NCBI RefSeq assembly: GCF_023611925.1
Contig: NZ_CP091456.1
Span: 186,001-250,000, forward strand
Origin: Avibacterium sp. 20-132
Lineage (GTDB): Bacteria; Pseudomonadota; Gammaproteobacteria; Enterobacterales; Pasteurellaceae
DNA length: 64,000 nt
Reading direction: 5' to 3'
The notes under the pieces were generated by a model. It was not told the origin of the DNA. It saw only the letters and a program-made list of their open reading frames with translations, and made no database searches. Below, one piece after another: positions 48,383 to 55,036 of the stretch (position 1 is the stretch's first letter; each line of letters opens with the position of its first letter). Made by a program: the position numbers and the translations under genes.

Positions 48383-49876
48383 ATGACAACAGATCCCAAA
48401 ATTCGCTTTACTGAACGACCTTATTTAGCTCACGAACATCCCCAATTTCAGGATTATTGGCGAGCCTTTAAGGAAAGATTGCAGCGTTCAATAAAACGAA
48501 AAGCCTGCTTTAGCAAAACCGATCCTCTTATTGATAAACAGCTAAAACAGGCATTTACGCAAGATTCCACTTTTTCACAAGAAAAGTTTGAATTACTGGT
48601 TGAATATTTTATTCGCTCCTTTTTTCATTATGCCAATGATGACTATGCCCGTGCCGATTATCACGGTTATCCATCAGAACAAGGAATGGTTTCTGATTCT
48701 ATTGAAGGGGCGGCACGCAATTATCCTCTGTTAGCCGCCTATTTACATTATCAGTCCGCTCCCTCTCATCCCCTTTTTCAGCAAGTTCAACAGGCTTTAT
48801 CAACGGGTTTTCTCAATGCAACCAATCCCCATCATTCAGGTTACTGGGGAAAGTTAAAAAGTTTTCAGCAAACGATCTGCGAAAGTGCTGATTTCGCCCT
48901 TTCCCTTTGGCTGAGTAAAGCCCATATTTGGCAACACTACAACGCTTCACAACAGCAACAGATTATTGATTGGCTACGTCAAATCAATCACGTGCAAACG
49001 GTAGACAATAACTGGCATTTGTTTATCTTATTAGTGCAATTGGTCGTCAAAGATCTTGCTGGCATTGATGAAATCAATCAAGAACGTTATCAACGTATTA
49101 AAGAATTTTATGTTGGCAATGGCTGGTTTAGAGATGGCGAAAAAGGTAATTTCGATTACTACAATTCTTGGGGCTTTCACTATGGGTTATTTTGGCTCGA
49201 TCAAATCGCTCCAGATTTTGACCGCACTTTTATTCAACAAAGTGCGGTGCAATTTTGTCAAGATTTTCATTATTTATTCGCGCCACAAGGTTTTGCTTTT
49301 TTTGGGCGTAGCCTGCCTTACCGTTTTGCTGCACCAACGGCGTTAATCAGCACAATGATTCAGCAAGAAAAAACGAATGGACAAGGAAAACGTATCCTAT
49401 CCCAACTGACCCATTTTTTGATTCAACAGCACGCTATTCAACAAGGCAATGTTACCCAAGGACTCTTTGAAACAGATAGGCGACTGGTTGATCCTTACAG
49501 CGGTGCGGCAAGTGGGTTGTGGTCGTTACGTCCTTTTATTTTATTACTTTATGCTGGTCAAAAGATTCATTTCTGGCAAACTGCCGAACAGCCACTTGCC
49601 ATTGAAAAACAGGATTATGATATTCAAATCCCAGCGATTAATTTACGCATTATTGGCACACAAGCAACCCAAGAAATTATCGCCCAATTTCAGCATCAAC
49701 AATACCCCAATTTGCCGTTCCAGCAAGCCTGTTTACAACAGCAAAATGGACGAATGAAGATCATAGAATGGCTTTGTGGGCGTTCCACTCGAGGCAAAAA
49801 TAATTTACTACGAAAAGGGGTAACAACATTTTCATCAAAACTCTCTCTTTATCTTTCCAATAAAGAGAAAAAATAA
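48383..49876 (+). CDS. DUF2264 family protein, putative uronate-releasing glycosidase
   Basis: A 497-residue soluble protein without signal peptide. DUF2264 hallmarks are G-M-V-S-D-S-I-E-G-A-A-R near residue 95, N-N-W-H-L-F near 212, G-N-G-W-F-R-D-G-E-K-G-N-F-D-Y-Y-N near 245, and G-R-S-L-P-Y-R-F-A near 310. The fold should be an (alpha/alpha) barrel. I recall that related proteins in gut polysaccharide loci have been linked to beta-glucuronidase activity (GH154), but I am not certain of the assignment. Here it could split saturated glucuronyl-amino sugar disaccharides, complementing the GH105 enzyme, and feed glucuronate to uxaC. It is in one operon with the Tat sulfatase (65 bases apart). 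Confidence 0.75.
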   Translation: MTTDPKIRFTERPYLAHEHPQFQDYWRAFKERLQRSIKRKACFSKTDPLIDKQLKQAFTQDSTFSQEKFELLVEYFIRSFFHYANDDYARADYHGYPSEQGMVSDSIEGAARNYPLLAAYLHYQSAPSHPLFQQVQQALSTGFLNATNPHHSGYWGKLKSFQQTICESADFALSLWLSKAHIWQHYNASQQQQIIDWLRQINHVQTVDNNWHLFILLVQLVVKDLAGIDEINQERYQRIKEFYVGNGWFRDGEKGNFDYYNSWGFHYGLFWLDQIAPDFDRTFIQQSAVQFCQDFHYLFAPQGFAFFGRSLPYRFAAPTALISTMIQQEKTNGQGKRILSQLTHFLIQQHAIQQGNVTQGLFETDRRLVDPYSGAASGLWSLRPFILLLYAGQKIHFWQTAEQPLAIEKQDYDIQIPAINLRIIGTQATQEIIAQFQHQQYPNLPFQQACLQQQNGRMKIIEWLCGRSTRGKNNLLRKGVTTFSSKLSLYLSNKEKK

Positions 49877-49937
49877 CAAAAAAACCACCGCACTTTTCTA
49901 TGCGACAGTTTTATGCGAAGGATAAATTAGCAAAAAA

Positions 49938-49959
49938 TAAGGCGGAATAATCCGCCTTA
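49938..49959 (-). terminator. kdgR terminator
   Basis: TAAGGCGGA (49938-49946) pairs with TCCGCCTTA (49951-49959). Leftwards it is followed by TTTTTTG, suiting leftward kdgR. A USS copy lies just left, near 49889. Confidence 0.82.
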
Positions 49960-49974
49960 ACCAATTTTGCAATG

Positions 49975-50763
49975 CTATTCCGCGACAGGATAATGCTGAT
50001 AACCTAACTGTTTAGACACATTTCTGCCTGCTTGATGAAGCATCTCCACCAGCTGGGCAAGGTTTTCTTTTTCAAAACGAACTAGCGGTAAAGAGAGAGA
50101 AATCGCGGCAACAATATGCCCTAGACGATCATAAATAGGTGCGGCAACACAATGTAAGCCAACTTCCTGCTCCTCTTTATCTTCTGCATAGTGCTGTTCG
50201 CGTACTAACGCCAGTTCTTGTTTAAGCGCTTCAACATTCGGTAACGTGTTTGCGGTATGTTGAACAAACTCAACATTTTCCAGCAAGGCTTCCACTTCCT
50301 CGTCCGTCAGTGCAGAAAGCAATACTTTTCCAATCGCCGTACTATAAGTGGGGTTTCTACGCCCCACACGAGAATACATTCTTAGGCTGTAAGTAGAATC
50401 AATTTTATGCAAATAAACAATTTCATTGCCATCTAATGCACCTAAATGCAAGGTTTCGCCTGTTTGCTTTGAAATCACTTCCATTTCTTTATTGGCAAGC
50501 TCAATAAGATCCACATATTCTAACGCCCTTGCACTAATTTCAAACAATTTCAGAGTGAGGCGATATTTATCTGTATCTCCTTCCTGTGCCACAATACCAA
50601 GGGATTTCATCGTTTGTAGAAAGCGGTAAATGGTGCTTTTGGACATCATCAAACGCTGAGCCAATTCTGTTACACCAATTTCTTTTTTCTCGCTGAGTGC
50701 ATCCACAATGCCAAATACTTTTAGCACGGAGGAAACCACATCGGGTTGAGTATCTTTTTCCAT
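49975..50763 (-). CDS. kdgR: IclR-family repressor KdgR
   Basis: A 262-residue IclR-type regulator close to enterobacterial KdgR: S-S-V-L-K-V-F-G-I near residue 10, the HTH I-G-V-T-E-L-A-Q-R-L-M-M-S-K-S-T-I-Y-R-F-L near 28-48, then the ligand domain with S-R-V-G-R-R-N-P-T-Y-S-T-A-I-G-K near 128 and E-E-Q-E-V-G-L-H-C near 198. KdgR represses uronate genes and is released by 2-keto-3-deoxygluconate. The ATG at 50763 is preferred to a six-codon longer frame. It is divergent from kdgK-eda, with a KdgR-type box between. Confidence 0.92.
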   Translation of the reverse strand: MEKDTQPDVVSSVLKVFGIVDALSEKKEIGVTELAQRLMMSKSTIYRFLQTMKSLGIVAQEGDTDKYRLTLKLFEISARALEYVDLIELANKEMEVISKQTGETLHLGALDGNEIVYLHKIDSTYSLRMYSRVGRRNPTYSTAIGKVLLSALTDEEVEALLENVEFVQHTANTLPNVEALKQELALVREQHYAEDKEEQEVGLHCVAAPIYDRLGHIVAAISLSLPLVRFEKENLAQLVEMLHQAGRNVSKQLGYQHYPVAE

Positions 50764-50843
50764 ATTTCTGTAACATCTCAAAATTTAGTCAATTGTCCTC
50801 AATATATTAACACAAGCTATAATTTTGAAAAGCCACAAAACAA

Positions 50844-50895
50844 AATGAAACTATATTTCAATTTTATTGAAAGAAAAAATAAATCCTCGTATAAT
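50844..50895 (+). promoter_or_regulatory. KdgR box and promoter of kdgK-eda
   Basis: AATGAAACTATATTTCAATT at 50844-50863 fits the gammaproteobacterial KdgR consensus (AATRAAAYRNYRTTTYATT) with two differences. It is followed at once by a good sigma-70 promoter: -35 TTGAAA at 50867-50872, a 17-base spacer, and -10 TATAAT at 50890-50895. Binding next to the -35 should repress kdgK-eda; kdgR is divergent and may be autoregulated. Confidence 0.75.
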
Positions 50896-50937
50896 TTATT
50901 TATTTTCACTTGCCTGATCACAAAAGGAGGAAAAACA

Positions 50938-51879
50938 GTGAAAAAAATTGCAATTATCGGCGAATGTATGATCGAACTCAACGGTGAACCATTCGGGAAT
51001 ATGTGGCAAACCTATGGAGGTGATACCTTAAACACCGCCACTTATCTCTCTCGCATTAGTTCCCCTCACGACATCGAAGTTCACTACATTTCCGCAATGG
51101 GTAATGACAAACTCAGCCAACAAATGATCCAACATTGGCAACAAGATCACATTCATACGGAAAATGTGCTGATTGATTCCTCACGCCAAGCGGGGCTTTA
51201 TTTAATCCAGTTAGATAAATTTGGCGAACGCACTTTCCTTTACTGGCGTTCTGAATCTGCCGCACGTTATTTGCTCCAGCACCCTGAGTATCCTCAAGTA
51301 CAAAACAGCCTTGCTGAAATGGATATGATTTATTTGAGCGGAATCTCTCTTGCGATTTTGCCTGATGCAGATCGTAATGCCCTCATTAGCCAGCTTCAAC
51401 AACTGGCTAAACAAGGGGTAAAAATTGCTTTTGACAGTAACTACCGCCCAAAACTTTGGGAATCAGTACAAAAAACACAAGAAATTTACACCGCACTTTA
51501 TCCGTGCATTCATCTTGCATTAGTTACCTTTGATGATGAACAAGCACTCTGGGGAGATGAACAACCTGCACAATCAATACAACGTTTAAAACAACTTGGA
51601 GTAAAAAATATTGTCCTGAAGCAAGGTAAAGAAGGTGCATTATTCTGCGATGAACAAGGTAACGAACAGAATGTAAGTACCACGCCTGTTACCAATGTGG
51701 TTGATACCACTTCGGCAGGTGATGCGTTCAATGCCGGTTTTTTAAATGGCTACCTGCGTAATAAACCTGCACAACAATGCTGTCAACAAGGTAATCAAGT
51801 GGCGGGTATCGTCATTCAGCATAAGGGGGCGATTATTGATAAAACCGCCACCGAACATCTCATTCATCAATTTAACTAA
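50938..51879 (+). CDS. kdgK: 2-keto-3-deoxygluconate kinase
   Basis: A 313-residue PfkB-family kinase phosphorylating KDG to KDPG. It shows I-G-E-C-M-I-E-L near residue 7, Y-G-G-D-T-L-N-T-A near 28, D-S-N-Y-R-P-K-L-W near 164, and the catalytic D-T-T-S-A-G-D-A-F-N-A-G-F near 260. The start is GTG at 50938 with a perfect AGGAGG seven bases ahead; the much longer open frame upstream runs through the promoter and KdgR box and is rejected. eda follows after ten bases. Confidence 0.95.
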   Translation: MKKIAIIGECMIELNGEPFGNMWQTYGGDTLNTATYLSRISSPHDIEVHYISAMGNDKLSQQMIQHWQQDHIHTENVLIDSSRQAGLYLIQLDKFGERTFLYWRSESAARYLLQHPEYPQVQNSLAEMDMIYLSGISLAILPDADRNALISQLQQLAKQGVKIAFDSNYRPKLWESVQKTQEIYTALYPCIHLALVTFDDEQALWGDEQPAQSIQRLKQLGVKNIVLKQGKEGALFCDEQGNEQNVSTTPVTNVVDTTSAGDAFNAGFLNGYLRNKPAQQCCQQGNQVAGIVIQHKGAIIDKTATEHLIHQFN

Positions 51880-51889
51880 GGAAGATAAA

Positions 51890-52525
51890 ATGAATACCAC
51901 GCAAATCGTTGAAAAACTTCGTCAATTAAAAGTCATTCCTGTTATTGCCTTAGACAACGCACAGGATATTATCCCACTTGCGGAAACCCTCGCCAATAAT
52001 GGGTTACCCGTAGTGGAAATCACTTTCCGCTCAGCGGCTGCCGAAGAAGCCATTCGTTTAATTCGCCAACATAACCCGAATATTCTGATTGCGGCAGGTA
52101 CGGTACTGACCAGTGAACAAGTTGTTCAAGCCAAGAATGCAGGTGCCGATTGCATTGTTACACCGGGCTTCAATCCCAAAATTGTCAAACTTTGCCAAGA
52201 ATTGAATATCCCCGTTATGCCGGGGGTGAACAACCCGATGTCGATTGAAGCGGCATTAGAACTAGGCATAACCGCAGTGAAATTCTTCCCAGCCGAAGCC
52301 TCTGGTGGAGTGAAAATGATCAAAGCCTTACTTGGCCCTTATGCGCAATTACAAATTATGCCAACCGGCGGAATTAGCGTAAACAATATTAAAGACTATC
52401 TCGCCATTCCAAATGTCGTGGCGTGCGGCGGCTCGTGGTTCGTAGAAAAATCCCTTATCAACAGCCATAACTGGGAAGAAATCGGCCGTTTAGTACGTGA
52501 AGCCGTAGCAATTACCAACGCTTAA
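51890..52525 (+). CDS. eda: 2-keto-3-deoxy-6-phosphogluconate aldolase
   Basis: A 211-residue class I KDPG aldolase (KHG/KDPG family), cleaving KDPG to pyruvate and glyceraldehyde-3-phosphate. The general-base Glu is in V-V-E-I-T-F-R-S near residue 43 and the Schiff-base Lys in A-V-K-F-F-P-A-E near 130; P-T-G-G-I binds phosphate. AAGGAAG precedes the ATG. It closes the uronate route from both the DhuI and UxaC branches. Confidence 0.96.
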   Translation: MNTTQIVEKLRQLKVIPVIALDNAQDIIPLAETLANNGLPVVEITFRSAAAEEAIRLIRQHNPNILIAAGTVLTSEQVVQAKNAGADCIVTPGFNPKIVKLCQELNIPVMPGVNNPMSIEAALELGITAVKFFPAEASGGVKMIKALLGPYAQLQIMPTGGISVNNIKDYLAIPNVVACGGSWFVEKSLINSHNWEEIGRLVREAVAITNA

Positions 52526-52547
52526 CTACAAAACAAAGTCCTAAAAT

Positions 52548-52589
52548 AAAAGTGCGGTGGAAAATTTTGAAAAATTCCACCGCACTTTT
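52548..52589 (+). terminator. eda terminator built from an inverted USS pair
   Basis: A 15-base stem AAAAGTGCGGTGGAA (52548-52562) pairs with TTCCACCGCACTTTT (52575-52589), containing inverted uptake signals. A and T runs allow termination in both directions. Confidence 0.9.
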
Positions 52590-52704
52590 AATTTGGAACA
52601 GATCAAACTCTATAATATGTGCATTGTTCTTTTTGTAAAAAACACTTGCTTGTCAAACGTTCAAAAGGTAGTAAAATAACTACAATTTTAATAAGGAGGA
52701 CAAT

Positions 52705-52980
52705 ATGGCGATTACTGTTACCTCAAAAGAATTTAATCAACGTGCTAGCTATGTATTGAAACTCTCTGAAACCCAGCCTGTTTTTATTACCAAATGGGGA
52801 AAGATTGTCAGTGTGTTGTCGAACTATCAGGATTATCGCAAAGCACGATCAGAACCCAGTTTTGAAGAGCTATTTGGACAACCTGCAACAAGTGTTAGCG
52901 ATAAAAACATTGAAGATTTCGATCAAATTCTTGCAGACATTCGTAAAGATACTCATATGTGTGATGTGGAATTTGATTAG
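52705..52980 (+). CDS. Phd/YefM-family antitoxin without a partner toxin
   Basis: A 91-residue protein with the Phd/YefM N-terminal fold: V-T-S-K-E-F-N-Q-R-A-S near residue 5, P-V-F-I-T-K-W-G-K near 25, and V-L-S-N-Y-Q-D-Y near 38. In full modules a toxin gene (PIN, Doc or RelE type) overlaps or follows, but the next 25 bases lead straight into the convergent XRE gene. The tail M-C-D-V-E-F-D could be a scar from loss of the toxin start. AAGGAGG precedes the ATG, so it is probably expressed. It could be a solitary antitoxin or an autoregulator left after toxin loss. Confidence 0.8.
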   Translation: MAITVTSKEFNQRASYVLKLSETQPVFITKWGKIVSVLSNYQDYRKARSEPSFEELFGQPATSVSDKNIEDFDQILADIRKDTHMCDVEFD

Positions 52981-53004
52981 AAAAATATCTAACTCACAGA
53001 TTAT

Positions 53005-53424
53005 TTAACTATTTCTTGATTTTAACAATTCAATAATTTCTTTTAGAGCAATAATTTCTGCATCTTTTTGAGATAATAATTCATCCTTTTGAGCCAATAA
53101 AGTATCTTTCATTTCCAGCAAACTGTTTAACTTTTCATTTTCAATAGTTAACGCTTCATTTGTGCCAAAATAGCTATTTGTTAAGTTATTAGAATTATCA
53201 CCACCCACTGCAAAAAAAATTGATCTATCCTTACTCGTAATTAACTCCCCCATATCAATATTAAAAACATTCGCGATTTGCTGTAATTTATCTAAATTAA
53301 TACTGCTTTGTCCACGTTCAATTTTGGCATAGCCATTCGGCGACATAGAAAGTTTCTCTGCCATTTCTTCCTGCGACCATTGATTGATTTCTCTCATAAC
53401 GCGAATTTTTTCGTGGACTTCCAT
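53005..53424 (-). CDS. XRE-family transcriptional regulator with C-terminal coiled coil
   Basis: A 139-residue protein. The N-terminal helix-turn-helix (residues 6-60, W-S-Q-E-E-M-A-E-K-L-S-M-S-P-N-G-Y-A-K-I-E-R-G) is of the Cro/C1 type. A linker with I-F-F-A-V-G-G-D-N follows, then a heptad-rich coiled coil (about 90-137, repeated L-L-E-M-K-D / L-L-A-Q-K-D / L-L-S-Q-K-D) likely for dimerisation. It is divergent from the unrecognised 264-residue gene and may control it. The strongly repetitive Q-K-D-E heptads are the only odd feature. Confidence 0.85.
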   Translation of the reverse strand: MEVHEKIRVMREINQWSQEEMAEKLSMSPNGYAKIERGQSSINLDKLQQIANVFNIDMGELITSKDRSIFFAVGGDNSNNLTNSYFGTNEALTIENEKLNSLLEMKDTLLAQKDELLSQKDAEIIALKEIIELLKSRNS

Positions 53425-53500
53425 TTTACTTCCTTAAAGTGCAGTTTTAAACAGTATCAGATGAGTTTTTGATACTGGTGGTTTGTGGTAGAAATTTGAG

Positions 53501-54295
53501 GTGCAGTATAACATTTGCACCGAGTTTATCCAAAACTTTATGGGATTATTGGTGATTAATAATGAATTTTTAATCTATGCAGCTAGTATTTTAGCTGATA
53601 CAAATGAAGGATTGAGTGGTTCAGAAATTTGCAAGTTTTGTGTTCAATATGCTGTTAGATACGAAAAATCAATTACATATACACAGCAACCTTTTAAAAA
53701 AGGCACATCAAGCATCAACAAAGCACAAGCACTGGAAACTAATCTAGCTTGTTTTGAACCGAAGGAACAATTTGTCATTATTCAGGATTTATGCGATTTA
53801 GAGAAATTTATCAATAATTCAAAAGTACAAGAGCTAAAGCTGGCTTTAGTGAAAAGTTATTCTCATTTAGCTCCACAGAAGATCGCAGAGCAAATTTTAG
53901 AAAATGTTAATCAAGTTAGACATTGGTTAGATGATTACCCTGAGACAAAGAAGCATTATGAAAGTGCATTTGAAAAAAAGAATAACAAAATCTATGAGAG
54001 AAACTTACTTGATGACTTGCGTTATTCTTTTGAATCTTTGATTAATAGCATTCTTAGAACAAAAAAATCATTAGAAAATTTGAAATCTGAATTAGGTGAT
54101 TTCTTAGATAAATATAAGATTAATGTAGAAGTTAAAAATCTTTATATTTCAACTATCTTTGATTTTTTCACGAAATATCAAAATGAAAATGTCAAGCATA
54201 ATGCTTGTTTTGAAAGCATTGAGATTGATTTTATCTTTAATCAAACTACCGTTTTAATGGAATTTTTGATCACTTTACATAAACAACAATATTAA
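53501..54295 (+). CDS. Unrecognised protein, possibly abortive-infection-like
   Basis: A protein of up to 264 residues, AT-rich, helical and without signal peptide. I cannot place it firmly. The N-terminal part (L-S-G-S-E-I-C-K-F, A-Q-A-L-E-T-N-L-A-C-F, Q-F-V-I-I-Q-D-L-C-D) resembles a domain seen at the front of several AbiJ/AbiV-type phage-defence proteins. The C-terminal Y-Q-N-E-N-V-K-H-N ... I-E-I-D-F-I recalls HEPN-like tails of the same group, but the HEPN R-x4-6-H motif is not evident. Divergence from an XRE regulator fits a defence unit. The start is uncertain: GTG at 53501, ATG at 53540 or GTG at 53552, none with a strong ribosome site. Confidence 0.5.
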   Translation: MQYNICTEFIQNFMGLLVINNEFLIYAASILADTNEGLSGSEICKFCVQYAVRYEKSITYTQQPFKKGTSSINKAQALETNLACFEPKEQFVIIQDLCDLEKFINNSKVQELKLALVKSYSHLAPQKIAEQILENVNQVRHWLDDYPETKKHYESAFEKKNNKIYERNLLDDLRYSFESLINSILRTKKSLENLKSELGDFLDKYKINVEVKNLYISTIFDFFTKYQNENVKHNACFESIEIDFIFNQTTVLMEFLITLHKQQY

Positions 54296-54315
54296 CTAGC
54301 AATAAGAGGCTTATT

Positions 54316-54996
54316 ATGAAATTAACACTCTCAAAAGCATTATTAACAACAACTGTAATGGTAGGATTAACTGCTTGTGGTTCAGGTGGTGGCGGTGGTT
54401 CAAATGAATCAACAACTTCAAACCAGAATAGTACTACTTCAATTACTGTGCCAAATGTTGATACGAATAATTCTAACACAGAAAATAACTCAGCTAACCC
54501 AACTCAGCCTAATACAACAGTTACGGTTCCTTCAATCACTCCATCAACATTTAAAGTCGGGGCTGATGGCTATGCAACAGGTAAAGCGACTTATGCATCT
54601 GCCAATAGCACAATTAGATTAGATGCAGATTTTGATAAAAGAACTATTTCAGGTAGTGCCGTAGGGAAAATTGATGATAAGAATGTGAATGTTTCGTTAA
54701 ATAATACAACACTGTATAAAGGAACTATTAGATATATCAACGGTCATTACTCTAGCTATAATGAAATGTATGAATTTAAAGGAAATGCTTCTGCCACACA
54801 TAATCAAGAAAAATTCTCAGGTCAATATGCTGGTATCATTTATGGAAGCTCTAGTCCATTCTCTGAAATGAGTACAGGATATAAAGTAACATCAGAAAAA
54901 GATTCAAATCGTATAATAAAAGAAGGTGCTTTAGATTATAGTGACGGATTTGTTGGTGGATATAACTCCGCAGGAACTGATTTAAATAGACAGTAA
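54316..54996 (+). CDS. Slam-dependent surface lipoprotein candidate
   Basis: A 226-residue lipoprotein: signal peptide with lipobox L-T-A-C (Cys21), then a glycine tract (22-28) and a low-complexity S/T/N/P linker to about residue 75. A compact C-terminal domain follows, with a repeated G-x-A-x-G / F-S-G-Q-Y-A-G-I pattern like the small TbpB/fHbp-type beta-barrels. Such barrels are carried to the cell surface by Slam proteins, and a slam gene follows after 40 bases. The ligand is unknown; other family members bind transferrin, haemoglobin or complement factor H. Its lack of similarity to TbpB handle domains suggests a novel, minimal cargo. Confidence 0.75.
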   Translation: MKLTLSKALLTTTVMVGLTACGSGGGGGSNESTTSNQNSTTSITVPNVDTNNSNTENNSANPTQPNTTVTVPSITPSTFKVGADGYATGKATYASANSTIRLDADFDKRTISGSAVGKIDDKNVNVSLNNTTLYKGTIRYINGHYSSYNEMYEFKGNASATHNQEKFSGQYAGIIYGSSSPFSEMSTGYKVTSEKDSNRIIKEGALDYSDGFVGGYNSAGTDLNRQ

Positions 54997-55002
54997 TTAT
55001 AT

Positions 55003-55026
55003 TCCCACAATTTTTTGATTGTGGGA
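55003..55026 (+). promoter_or_regulatory. Hairpin covering the slam ribosome-binding region
   Basis: TCCCACAAT (55003-55011) pairs with ATTGTGGGA (55018-55026) around a T-rich loop, followed by only TTT. The right arm contains GTGGGA, the only Shine-Dalgarno-like sequence ahead of the slam ATG at 55037. It may act as a partial terminator and as translational control keeping Slam levels below those of its cargo. Confidence 0.6.
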
Positions 55027-55036
55027 TTTCTTAAAT

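Noticed and set aside
50746..50937. N-terminal extension of kdgK in frame
   Set aside because: The extension runs through the KdgR box and promoter; the GTG at 50938 with AGGAGG gives the known KdgK N-terminus.
54377..54622. Overlapping 81-codon frame inside the lipoprotein gene
   Set aside because: It arises from the low-complexity S/T/N linker read in another frame.
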